NCBI GenBank assembly: GCA_023411445.1
Contig: JAEYOT010000556.1
Coordinates: forward strand, 1-11,781
Source: Pseudomonadota bacterium
Lineage (GTDB): Bacteria; Myxococcota_A; Polyangia; Polyangiales; Polyangiaceae
DNA length: 11,781 bases
Direction: 5' to 3'
Positions within the stretch are counted from its first letter, which is position 1, and every line of letters begins with the position of its first letter. Positions 5,040-11,781 of the stretch are shown one piece after another. The notes under the pieces are model-generated. The model was not told the DNA's origin, did no database searches, and saw only the letters and a list, made by a program, of their open reading frames with translations. The translations under genes were made by a program, and so were the position numbers.

Positions 5040-6764
5040 CTAGCCGGCCGTGGGCTCGGGAACGGGCGAAACGCCGTCACTACGCGTCGGAGCGTCCGCG
5101 GGTGAGTCGGCCGAGACGCCGGAAAGCGGCGGCATGATGGACTCGAGCCACAGCTGCCGAGGCCTGATTCGGGCCACGATGCTGCGGCGTGGGGCATTGG
5201 ACATCTCGCCTTCCCAGCTGCGGATGCGGGGCCGCCCAGCGTTGGCCGCGACCTCGGTCGGCATCCCGGAGAGCGGATCCTTCTCGACGATGAAGAACGA
5301 ATGGTAGTGCAGCTTTTCGTCGGCGCGCGGGCCCAAGATCGCCACCACGTCCCCCTTCCGGTACTGGTGGCGTGTACGGTGCAAGCTGGCGAAGAACTGC
5401 TGGCGCTGGCGCAGCGGCACCCGCGCCTCCGGTGGCGGCTCCCACACGTCGAAGGACTCCGGCTGCGCCCGCGCGAACTCGATGAAGCGCTCGACGCTGC
5501 GAGGGTTGGCGATTGAGGCGCGGTCGAAGCGCAGTCGCCCCAGCACGCGCTCTCGCGGCAAGTCACGGCTGCGCCACCACGTACCGCTGGCGCGCTCGAA
5601 CGTGTCGAGCACGAAGTCGATGCACACCTGCGGCGGGCGCGGGCGGCCCGAAGAATCGAACACTTGGTAGCGATCGCCGTTGAACTCGTAGCTGGAGCTG
5701 CCGCACAGGTAAGCGCGGCGCCACTCCGGCCTGAGGTGGCCGTCCTGCTGCCCGTCTTCGGTCTTCGGCTCGTCGAACGGCAAGCCCTCATCGACTTGCT
5801 CATGGATCACCGCGAGCAGCTGCGACTGCACGCGATGCGCCCGCTCCGCCTCCGCGCGGTGGGCCAGCACGTGCTCACGCTCCGCTCCCAGCACCTCACA
5901 CTCGAGCACCGCCTTGCCGTGGTCCACCCGAAGCAGCGTGGGCACCCGCCGGGTACCGTAAATGGCCTGCACGCTCAGCCCGTGCGGCGTGAGCCGCTCG
6001 ATGGCCAGCTCGTCGAAGCCGAGCTGGCGCGAGAGCGGCTGCAAGTCCGCGTGCAGCGGCAAGCCCGGGTCGTGCTCGGCGGCGTGAACGCGATCGAAGA
6101 GCAGCAGCTTGGCGCGCTTGCCCTGCTCCGGCCCCGAGCTGTACTCGTAGTCACCGTCGTTCAGCCGGCGCGCTGCGAGCGTCTCTGCGCCGCGCTCGAT
6201 GCGCAAATCATGGTCGCGAAAGAGCAGCGAGAGCGTGAGCGCCCCGTACAGCGAGGCTAGCTCCGGGCTGTCCGTGTACAGGTACCCCTCACGTAGGAAC
6301 ACGGCGCGCGCGAGCTCCGGCCGCGTGCGCACCTTGCCCACGATCCTGCCGAACGTGTCGTGACCCGGGCGCCGAGCCAGCTCCTGCCGCAGCTGAGCCG
6401 CCTCGTCACCGCCTGTCGGGACCTTCGGTGACGCGAGGAACGCTACCGGCACGGCCTTGGTGCGACCGAGCAGCTGCGCGCGCAGCTCCGGGTCGTTCAC
6501 GGCTGGGCTTGGCAGCGCCAAAGCTCGGCGCTCCTCGGCCAAGAGCGCGCGGCAACGCGCTTCCGCCATCGCCGTTGCGTCGTCCACCGGGGGGGGCACA
6601 GCAGCCGTCAGCGGCGGCGCGGAAAGCGGTGCAACCGCATCGGCGGCTGGCTCACGGCGCGACAAGGCCACGGCGCTCCCCAGGGCTGCACCCAGCAGCA
6701 CCAGGAGCGCGCGCGCCCGAAGGTCGCGCAATGGGCGAGCTTTCACCACCAAAATCTGTAACAT
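5040..6764 (-). CDS. Exported protein with a C-terminal NlpC/P60- or DUF1287-like Cys/His domain (putative)
   Basis: The predicted protein is 574 aa. A basic N-terminus and one hydrophobic stretch (ALLVLLGAALGSAVAL, 19-34) suggest a signal anchor or uncleaved signal, followed by an Ala/Pro-rich linker to about 60 and a mixed region (60-350) I do not recognise. The C-terminal part has the order expected of papain-fold cell-wall amidases: VCIDFVLDTF with Cys381 at a helix start, NPRSVERFI at 420-428, KGDVVAI at 470-476, LHYHSFFIVE with His486/His488 at 485-494, and VAANAGRPRIRSWEG with Asn508. This layout resembles DUF1287, so a Cys-His-Asn peptidase or amidase acting on cell wall is a reasonable guess, not a demonstrated function. 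ATG 6764 has GGAG only 1 base upstream, which is too close; GTG codons at 6749 and 6746 are alternatives. It is divergent from the kinase gene and 77 bp upstream of hom. Confidence 0.68.
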   Translation of the reverse strand: MLQILVVKARPLRDLRARALLVLLGAALGSAVALSRREPAADAVAPLSAPPLTAAVPPPVDDATAMAEARCRALLAEERRALALPSPAVNDPELRAQLLGRTKAVPVAFLASPKVPTGGDEAAQLRQELARRPGHDTFGRIVGKVRTRPELARAVFLREGYLYTDSPELASLYGALTLSLLFRDHDLRIERGAETLAARRLNDGDYEYSSGPEQGKRAKLLLFDRVHAAEHDPGLPLHADLQPLSRQLGFDELAIERLTPHGLSVQAIYGTRRVPTLLRVDHGKAVLECEVLGAEREHVLAHRAEAERAHRVQSQLLAVIHEQVDEGLPFDEPKTEDGQQDGHLRPEWRRAYLCGSSSYEFNGDRYQVFDSSGRPRPPQVCIDFVLDTFERASGTWWRSRDLPRERVLGRLRFDRASIANPRSVERFIEFARAQPESFDVWEPPPEARVPLRQRQQFFASLHRTRHQYRKGDVVAILGPRADEKLHYHSFFIVEKDPLSGMPTEVAANAGRPRIRSWEGEMSNAPRRSIVARIRPRQLWLESIMPPLSGVSADSPADAPTRSDGVSPVPEPTAG

Positions 6765-6796
6765 ACTCCGCCCCGGAAAAAACGCCTCCCACCACC

Positions 6797-7576
6797 ATGC
6801 CGATTCCTTATCGCTCCCGCCCCCGACCTGAACCTCGCATCGCCACCTGCCAAGCCCTACTGAAAAGGGCGGGAAACAGCGAGCAACCGCGCACCCTCAG
6901 CATCGACATCGGCGGGACGGGCATCAAAATGATCGTGCTGGATGCGGCAGGCCAGCCGGTGAACGAGCGGGCGCGCGAGCTCACGCCCAAGCCCGCCACG
7001 CCGCAAGCGGTGCTCAAGCTCATCCGTTCGATGGTCCAAAGGCAACCCTCCTTCCAGCGCGTGTCGGTCGGCTTTCCGGGCATCGTCAAGAACGGCATCA
7101 CCCTGAACGCGCCCAACCTGGATCCAGCGTGGGCGAACCAGAACCTCCGGGCGGAGCTCGAGGCCATCACTGGCTGCCCCACGCGCGTGCTCAACGACGC
7201 GGACCTACAGGGCTACGGCGTGATCGACGGCAAGGGCGTCGAGATGGTGCTCACTTTGGGCACCGGCGTCGGCGCCGCGCTGTTCCTGAACGGCCACCTG
7301 GTGCCCAACCTGGAGCTGGGTCACCACCCGTTCCAGAAAGACAAGACGTACGAGGAGCGCCTGAGCGACGCGGAGCTCAAGGAGCACGGCAAGAACAAAT
7401 GGAGCAAGCGCGTCGGTGAGATGGTGGAGCTGCTCTCCGCCATCTTCAACTACGACAAGCTGCACATCGGGGGCGGCAACGCCACGCACATCAAGGTGGA
7501 CTTGCCGGACAACGTGCGGCTCTTCGACAACGTCGAGGGCATGACCGGCGGCATCCGCCTGTGGGACGACAACTAG
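6797..7576 (+). CDS. ppgK: ROK-fold sugar kinase, polyphosphate-glucokinase type
   Basis: The predicted enzyme (259 aa) phosphorylates glucose or a related sugar to the 6-phosphate, probably using polyphosphate and/or ATP. The phosphate-1 loop is SIDIGGTGIK at 35-44, FPGIV at 93-97, the catalytic-Asp segment LNDADLQGYG at 132-141, the phosphate-2 loop TLGTGVGAALF at 153-163, NLELGHHPF at 171-179, and the adenosine-region IGGGNA at 224-229. The Cys-rich zinc motif of classical ROK kinases and repressors is absent after ELGH, as in polyphosphate glucokinases. There is no DNA-binding domain. The frame is open far upstream (to 6428), but that part overlaps the divergent gene antisense and shows no family similarity. 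ATG 6797 gives the family's usual size, though no Shine-Dalgarno is seen, so leaderless translation is possible. Only 32 bp separate the two divergent starts. Confidence 0.82.
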   Translation: MPIPYRSRPRPEPRIATCQALLKRAGNSEQPRTLSIDIGGTGIKMIVLDAAGQPVNERARELTPKPATPQAVLKLIRSMVQRQPSFQRVSVGFPGIVKNGITLNAPNLDPAWANQNLRAELEAITGCPTRVLNDADLQGYGVIDGKGVEMVLTLGTGVGAALFLNGHLVPNLELGHHPFQKDKTYEERLSDAELKEHGKNKWSKRVGEMVELLSAIFNYDKLHIGGGNATHIKVDLPDNVRLFDNVEGMTGGIRLWDDN

Positions 7577-7590
7577 GAGCCTGAGCAAGC

Positions 7591-7621
7591 CCCAAAAGGA
7601 GGCGCTGAGCCTCCTTTTGGG
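7591..7621. terminator. Bidirectional 13-bp hairpin between convergent genes
   Basis: CCCAAAAGGAGGC (7591-7603) and GCCTCCTTTTGGG (7609-7621) pair perfectly around a 5-base loop. The hairpin lies 14 bp past the kinase stop and 16 bp past the lipoprotein stop, exactly where a shared terminator belongs. No T run follows the stem on either strand; a TTTT lies inside the downstream arm on both strands. Termination or 3'-end stabilisation is likely, but the structure is not a textbook intrinsic terminator. Confidence 0.78.
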
Positions 7622-7637
7622 CACCGCGCGCCGCGCC

Positions 7638-9149
7638 TCACTTGGGAATTTGCGGCGGCTTTTCGTCGCTCTGCACGCAGCTCGAGAGATCGAACAGCAT
7701 GAAGGCGACGGCCTTCTCTTCTGGCGACAGCTCCGTGCCCGTGCACGAGAGCGGGAAACCCGGCGGCTGCTCCTCTTCGTCTTCAACCGTGGTGGAGACG
7801 TGCAGGCCCGTGAATACCGCGCGGCCGCACACCTCTTCTTCGGGTGCGCCGACCGGAGCGTTGAACGACATGTATTGAACGGACTTGCTCATGCCCATGC
7901 CGGAAGCGCGGGGGTTCTCGAGCGTAATCCACTCGCGCGCCAGCATCGGATCCACGGCCTGGATGTTGTCGCGCGGCATGTTCACGTCCAGCGTGCCGAG
8001 CGTGGTGGAAGCGCCCACGTTCACCAGCCACTGCGCCAGGGCGGCACCCTTGGGGAAGGATTGGTCGACGGTGGCAGGCAAGGTGCCGCTCTCACGCAGC
8101 GGATCCGTCCGCGTCCGCCAAGTACCGACGCTCTGCACGGCCTGCGGGCCGCCGGAGAACCAGATGTGGTGGAAATGCGAGGCGAAGACGCGACCGCCCA
8201 GCGAGAGGTACTCGTACAAAGCCTCGCGAGAAGGCATCGGCTTCTCACTGGCCATGGTGTCGCCCTCGCACGACAGCACGACGATGTCGTACTTCTTGAG
8301 CGTCTCGATGTCCTGCCACAGCTCGGTGGAGTGCGGGAGCGCCGCGCCGCCGTTCAGCGAAGCGTCGAACGCTTTGACCGAGAGGTCGTTATAGCGAGAG
8401 TCCGTCGCCGTGTAGAGGTGGATGCGGCCATCACCGGCGCTGGTGGTGAACTCGCTGTCCGAGATGCCTAGCCGTCGTGGGAAGCATTCCATGGCGTCGG
8501 CGCCGCCCGCCGCGATGGCGATGCGCGGGATATCGCCCTCCGTGCGGTCACGAGGCAGGCGCGTCTGGTTGACGTCCGTCAGCGCGGTCTCGGTGCAGGG
8601 CGATGCCGCCACCTTGATTTGCCGGCGCCACTTGCCCACCTGGAACACAATCGGAACTTCCTGACCGGCGGGCGCGTTGGTCAGCTTGAAGGCACCGTTT
8701 TCGTCCGTAATGGTCGACGTGACCGGATTGGACACGCTGGTCGCGCAGCGGTCACACGAAATGCCGTCCGTGAAGGGCGGCAGCGGCCCGTTCGGCACGT
8801 ACACCAAGACGTTGTAGAGCGGGAGCTTGCCGGCCGGGTCGAACACTTTGCCGGAGATGGTCGTGGTGGTGCCCGCCTCGCACTTAGGCACCTCACATTC
8901 CAGGCCCGAGCAAGGGCCGTCCTGACCTGGCGGTAGACCGCCCAAGTTGATGTTCCCAGCAGTGCCGGGCCCGCTCGCCCCGGCGCTCGGATTGCCACCG
9001 CCGGTAGGGCCACCGCCGCCTGTGCCGGGGCCATCACCACCGACTGGGCTGCCGTCTCCCGGCGTGGAGCACCCGAGAGTGAGCGCGGCAAAGAGCACGC
9101 CGCAGAGGATGGACTGGCAATCAGCTGCCGAGCTCAGCGTTGGCTTCAT
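7638..9149 (-). CDS. Secreted lipoprotein with carboxypeptidase-regulatory-like and DJ-1/ThuA-like regions
   Basis: The predicted protein is 503 aa. It has a hydrophobic signal with a lipobox-like LTLGC (Cys27 as the lipidation site), then a Gly/Pro/Ser-rich linker (30-80). An Ig-like ISGKVFDPAGKLPLYNVLVYV domain starts at about 98, contains CDRC (132-135) and continues with DENGAFKLTNAPAG (149-162); this is the carboxypeptidase regulatory-like fold. A second region has an alpha/beta pattern with KKYDIVVLSCEGD (285-297) and YEYLSLGGRVFASHFHHIWF (312-331), like a class-I amidotransferase/DJ-1/ThuA fold. Cys294 and the His325-His328 cluster occupy positions where a nucleophile and base could sit. 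Ten other Cys follow the lipobox, suggesting disulfides. Similar myxobacterial lipoproteins are multicopy and of unknown function. ATG 9149 has AAGG 7 bases upstream. Location is expected to be the outer or inner membrane, facing the periplasm or outside. Confidence 0.82.
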   Translation of the reverse strand: MKPTLSSAADCQSILCGVLFAALTLGCSTPGDGSPVGGDGPGTGGGGPTGGGNPSAGASGPGTAGNINLGGLPPGQDGPCSGLECEVPKCEAGTTTTISGKVFDPAGKLPLYNVLVYVPNGPLPPFTDGISCDRCATSVSNPVTSTITDENGAFKLTNAPAGQEVPIVFQVGKWRRQIKVAASPCTETALTDVNQTRLPRDRTEGDIPRIAIAAGGADAMECFPRRLGISDSEFTTSAGDGRIHLYTATDSRYNDLSVKAFDASLNGGAALPHSTELWQDIETLKKYDIVVLSCEGDTMASEKPMPSREALYEYLSLGGRVFASHFHHIWFSGGPQAVQSVGTWRTRTDPLRESGTLPATVDQSFPKGAALAQWLVNVGASTTLGTLDVNMPRDNIQAVDPMLAREWITLENPRASGMGMSKSVQYMSFNAPVGAPEEEVCGRAVFTGLHVSTTVEDEEEQPPGFPLSCTGTELSPEEKAVAFMLFDLSSCVQSDEKPPQIPK

Positions 9150-9180
9150 GGCTATACCTTGGCCAGCGGGTACACAAACC

Positions 9181-9201
9181 CCACTGACCTACGTACAGTG
9201 G
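9181..9201. promoter_or_regulatory. Dyad upstream of the lipoprotein gene
   Basis: CCACTG (9181-9186) and CAGTGG (9196-9201) are perfect inverted arms around a 9-bp spacer that itself contains the palindrome TACGTA. It is 32 bp before the lipoprotein ATG. It may be an operator or a 5'-leader hairpin. I found no convincing -35/-10 pair in 9150-9238. Confidence 0.4.
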
Positions 9202-9239
9202 TCCACGCGACGTCATAACAGTTAAGTTTCGCAAACAGG

Positions 9240-9280
9240 AAAAAGTGAAGCCCGGCTCTCCAAAGAAAAGCCGAGCTTCA
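9240..9280 (-). terminator. Intrinsic terminator of lon
   Basis: On the minus strand the 12-base arms at 9269-9280 and 9246-9257 pair, with one G-U, around an 11-base loop. A TTTTT run follows 1 base after the stem (plus AAAAA at 9240-9244). It begins 38 bp past the lon stop. On the plus strand the stem has a C-A mismatch and is followed by TCTTTTGTT, but no plus-strand gene ends here. Confidence 0.85.
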
Positions 9281-9318
9281 TCTTTTGTTGCCTGCTCGAT
9301 GGCACGAGCAGCAACTAT

Positions 9319-11769
9319 TCAGTTCGCGCTGGGCGTCTGCGGGCTTTCCCGCTTCGCGACCTCGTCCAAATAAGCCTGCGACGGCTGCGGCATCGACTCG
9401 AGCGCTGCTTCCAGCACCTCGTCGAGCTTGGTCACGAACACGAACTCCAGCTCGTCGCGGATCTCCTTCGGTACCTCGTCCAGATCCGCTTTGTTTCGCT
9501 CCGGTACCAGCACGCGCTTGATGCCAGCTCGGTGCGCCGCGAGCGTCTTTTCCTTCAAGCCGCCGATGGGAAGCACTCGGCCACGGAGGGAAATTTCGCC
9601 CGTCATCGCCACGTCGTGCCGCACCCGGATGCCGGTGAGCAGCGAGACGATGGCGGTGAACATCGTGATACCGGCGGAGGGCCCGTCCTTGGGCATGCCG
9701 CCAGCGGGGATGTGCACGTGCAGGTCGCTCTTCTCCAGGAAGTCCCGCGGGATACCGTACTTCTCGGCGTTGGTGCGGACGTAGGAGAGAGCCGCGTGGG
9801 CGCTCTCCTTCATCACGTCGCCGAGCTGCCCGGTGAGCTGCAGCTTGCCGGTACCGAACATGCGAGTGGCCTCGATGAACAGGATCTCGCCGCCCACGCT
9901 GGTCCAAGCCAGGCCGGTGGAGACGCCCGTTTCTTCCGTGCGCTCCGCGACATCGCTCGTGTACTTGATCGGGCCCAGGAACTCCCGCAGGTCGTCCTCG
10001 CTCTTGATGGTGCGGGGCGTGGTGTCGCCCTCGGCCACCTTGACCGCGACGCCGCGGATGACGCTGGCGATGGTGCGCTCCAGGCTGCGCACGCCGGCTT
10101 CGCGCGTGTAGTGCTCGATGAGCTCCTCCACCGCTTCGTCAGTTATCGTCAGCTGCTCGGGCTTGAGGCCGTGCTCTTCCAGCTGCTTGGGGATCAAGTG
10201 CTGGCGGGAGATGGCCAGCTTCTCCCGCCGCGTGTAGCCAGGAATCTCTAGGATTTCCATGCGATCACGCAGCGGCGGCGGGATGGGATCGGCGATGTTT
10301 GCCGTCGCCACGAACATCACGTTGGAGAGATCGTACGGGATCTCCAGGTAATGGTCGGCGAACGTGTTGTTCTGCTCGGGGTCCAAGACTTCCAGCAGAG
10401 CGGCGCTGGGATCACCACGGAAGTCGTGACCGATCTTGTCGACCTCATCCATCATGAACACCGGGTTCACGGTGCCGGACTTCTTCATGCCCTGGATGAT
10501 TTGACCGGGCAGAGCGCCCACGTACGTCCGCCGGTGGCCACGGATAGCCGCCTCGTCGTGCACACCGCCGAGCGAGACACGCACGAACTTGCGTCCGAGC
10601 GCGCGCGCGATCGACTTACCGAGCGACGTCTTACCCACGCCGGGCGGGCCCAGCAGGCACAGAATCGGTCCCTTTTTGTCCTTCTTCAGCTTGCGGACCG
10701 CGAGGTACTCGACGATGCGCTTCTTGACCTTGTCGAGGCCGTAGTGGTCCTCGTCCAAGACCTTGCGCACCTCGGCGATGTCCATGTTGTCTTCCGTGGA
10801 GTTCGTCCACGGCAGATCCAGGATCCAGTCCAGGTACGTGCGCACCACCGTGTATTCGGCGCTGCCCACCTGCATCGAACGCAGGCGCTTCAGCTGCTTC
10901 TTGGCGACGCTGTCCGCCTCACTGGGCAGGTTGGTCTTGGCAATGCGCTCTTCCAGCCCGTCCAAATCGCCTTGGTCGCCGTCGTCCTCCCCCAGCTCTT
11001 CCTTGATGGCCTTGAGCTGTTGCCGGAGCACGTACTCGCGCTGGTTTTTGCCCATCTCCTCCTTGATTTGGGAGTTGATGCGCTCGCGCATCTTCAAGAT
11101 CTCGAGCTGGCGCGTCAGCAGGCGCAACACCTTGCGGATGCGCTCCTTCACCTCGACCGTCTCGATCAGCTGGGCCTTCTCTTCGACCGGAGCGTCCAGG
11201 TTGGCCGCCACCAGGTCGGCCAAGGCACCGGGCGCTTGGATCGAGTCGATCAAAGAGCCAGCCTCGCGCGGCAGCTCCGGCATCAGCTGGATGACTTGCT
11301 TGGCCACGTCGCGCAGGCTCATGGCCAGCGCCTCGGCCTCGACGTCCTCCGTGGAGGGTGACTCCACGCGCGTCACCTTGGCCCGCATGTACGGCGATGA
11401 CTGCGTCACCGAATCCATGCGAATACGGGTCAAACCCTGCAAGATCAGCGAGTAATTACCGGAGCTGTGCTTGAGCGCCTTGAGCACGCGCGCGGCGCAC
11501 CCCACCGGATACAGATCGTCGGCGGCGGGATCGTCCGTCGCAGGATCACGCTGCGCGAAGATCGCGATGACGGGGCTATCCAGGTTGTGCACGTCCTCCA
11601 CGAGGGCCACGGACTTCTCGCGACCTACGTCGAACGGAGCCACCGCGCCGGGGAACAGCACGGCGTTTCGGATCGGCAGCACCGCGAGCTCGTCGCCGAA
11701 CTTGATGTCCTCTTCGGACGGAGGCGGCGGGGGCGGCGACTGCGGCTGCTGCTTTTTCTTGTCACTCAT
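9319..11769 (-). CDS. lon: ATP-dependent Lon protease
   Basis: Lon is a cytoplasmic AAA+ serine protease that unfolds and degrades damaged and regulatory proteins. At 816 aa it has the length of myxobacterial Lon. The N-terminal substrate domain starts at about 27 ([15 protein letters not shown]), preceded by an odd Pro/Gln-rich lead with PPPPPP at 12-17. The coiled linker is at about 200-260. Walker A is GPPGVGKT (374-381), Walker B FMMDEVDK (438-445), and the arginine/sensor region is near PPLRDRMEI (498-506). The protease domain has PKDGPSAG with Ser698 and GGLKEK with Lys741, spaced 43 residues as in E. coli Ser679/Lys722. All catalytic residues are present. ATG 11769 has GAGG 4 bases upstream. 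Myxobacteria often carry two Lons, one vegetative and one developmental (BsgA); the sequence alone does not tell which. The upstream promoter lies outside the window. Confidence 0.98.
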   Translation of the reverse strand: MSDKKKQQPQSPPPPPPSEEDIKFGDELAVLPIRNAVLFPGAVAPFDVGREKSVALVEDVHNLDSPVIAIFAQRDPATDDPAADDLYPVGCAARVLKALKHSSGNYSLILQGLTRIRMDSVTQSSPYMRAKVTRVESPSTEDVEAEALAMSLRDVAKQVIQLMPELPREAGSLIDSIQAPGALADLVAANLDAPVEEKAQLIETVEVKERIRKVLRLLTRQLEILKMRERINSQIKEEMGKNQREYVLRQQLKAIKEELGEDDGDQGDLDGLEERIAKTNLPSEADSVAKKQLKRLRSMQVGSAEYTVVRTYLDWILDLPWTNSTEDNMDIAEVRKVLDEDHYGLDKVKKRIVEYLAVRKLKKDKKGPILCLLGPPGVGKTSLGKSIARALGRKFVRVSLGGVHDEAAIRGHRRTYVGALPGQIIQGMKKSGTVNPVFMMDEVDKIGHDFRGDPSAALLEVLDPEQNNTFADHYLEIPYDLSNVMFVATANIADPIPPPLRDRMEILEIPGYTRREKLAISRQHLIPKQLEEHGLKPEQLTITDEAVEELIEHYTREAGVRSLERTIASVIRGVAVKVAEGDTTPRTIKSEDDLREFLGPIKYTSDVAERTEETGVSTGLAWTSVGGEILFIEATRMFGTGKLQLTGQLGDVMKESAHAALSYVRTNAEKYGIPRDFLEKSDLHVHIPAGGMPKDGPSAGITMFTAIVSLLTGIRVRHDVAMTGEISLRGRVLPIGGLKEKTLAAHRAGIKRVLVPERNKADLDEVPKEIRDELEFVFVTKLDEVLEAALESMPQPSQAYLDEVAKRESPQTPSAN

Positions 11770-11781
11770 GAAGCCTCATTT

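Noticed and set aside
6428..6796. Upstream extension of the kinase frame
   Set aside because: It overlaps the divergent gene antisense, is Arg/Pro/Ala-rich and has no kinase similarity; the family N-terminus fits ATG 6797.
9278..9907. 209-codon minus-strand open frame within the lon 3' end
   Set aside because: It runs on the same strand as lon in another frame, with Arg/Gly-rich shadow sequence.
10351..11361. 336-codon plus-strand open frame
   Set aside because: It is wholly antisense to lon, with low-complexity Leu/His/Gln/Arg content; lon has every expected motif.
1..11781. Search for tRNA, rRNA, insertion sequences, toxin-antitoxin or defence genes
   Set aside because: No cloverleaf-like stretch, transposase motif or paired small genes of these kinds could be seen by eye.

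Overview
The window is GC-rich, with strong third-position GC bias and therefore many long antisense open frames. Its content suggests a myxobacterium (Myxococcota, probably the Polyangia/Sorangium side): a secreted lipoprotein with a Gly/Pro/Ser-rich linker, a carboxypeptidase-regulatory-like domain and a DJ-1/ThuA-like domain, a small four-helix-bundle (23S intervening-sequence type) protein, and a myxobacterial-length Lon protease. This placement is inferred from protein character only; there is no marker RNA in the window.

Layout, left to right. (1) Positions 1-143 hold the tail of an unrecognised plus-strand gene. (2) A plus-strand pair follows: a six-helix rhomboid-fold membrane protein that has lost its catalytic residues, then pyrB (aspartate carbamoyltransferase) 18 bp later. 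(3) A convergent accessory patch at about 1964-2788 contains a small minus-strand four-helix-bundle gene, preceded on its own strand by a heptamer tandem repeat and a REP-like palindrome. (4) A minus-strand operon, hom then murI, overlaps by a GTGA junction; homoserine dehydrogenase feeds Thr/Met synthesis and glutamate racemase supplies D-Glu for peptidoglycan. (5) Upstream of hom, separated by a nested palindromic element, is a minus-strand gene for a large exported protein whose C-terminal half looks like a Cys/His papain-fold (NlpC/P60 or DUF1287-like) domain. (6) Divergent from it, 32 bp away, is a plus-strand ROK-fold kinase of the polyphosphate-glucokinase type. (7) A 13-bp hairpin lies between that gene and the convergent lipoprotein gene. 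(8) The minus-strand lon gene fills the right end and finishes at a good intrinsic terminator.

Most genes are ordinary housekeeping functions: pyrimidine synthesis, aspartate-family amino acids, D-glutamate, sugar phosphorylation and proteolysis. I see no CRISPR array, tRNA, rRNA, insertion sequence or defence system, and no convincing new multi-gene system. The parts worth a second look are the catalytically dead rhomboid tied to pyrB, the uncharacterised putative cell-wall Cys/His enzyme, the four-helix-bundle gene with its repeats, and the palindrome ahead of hom-murI.
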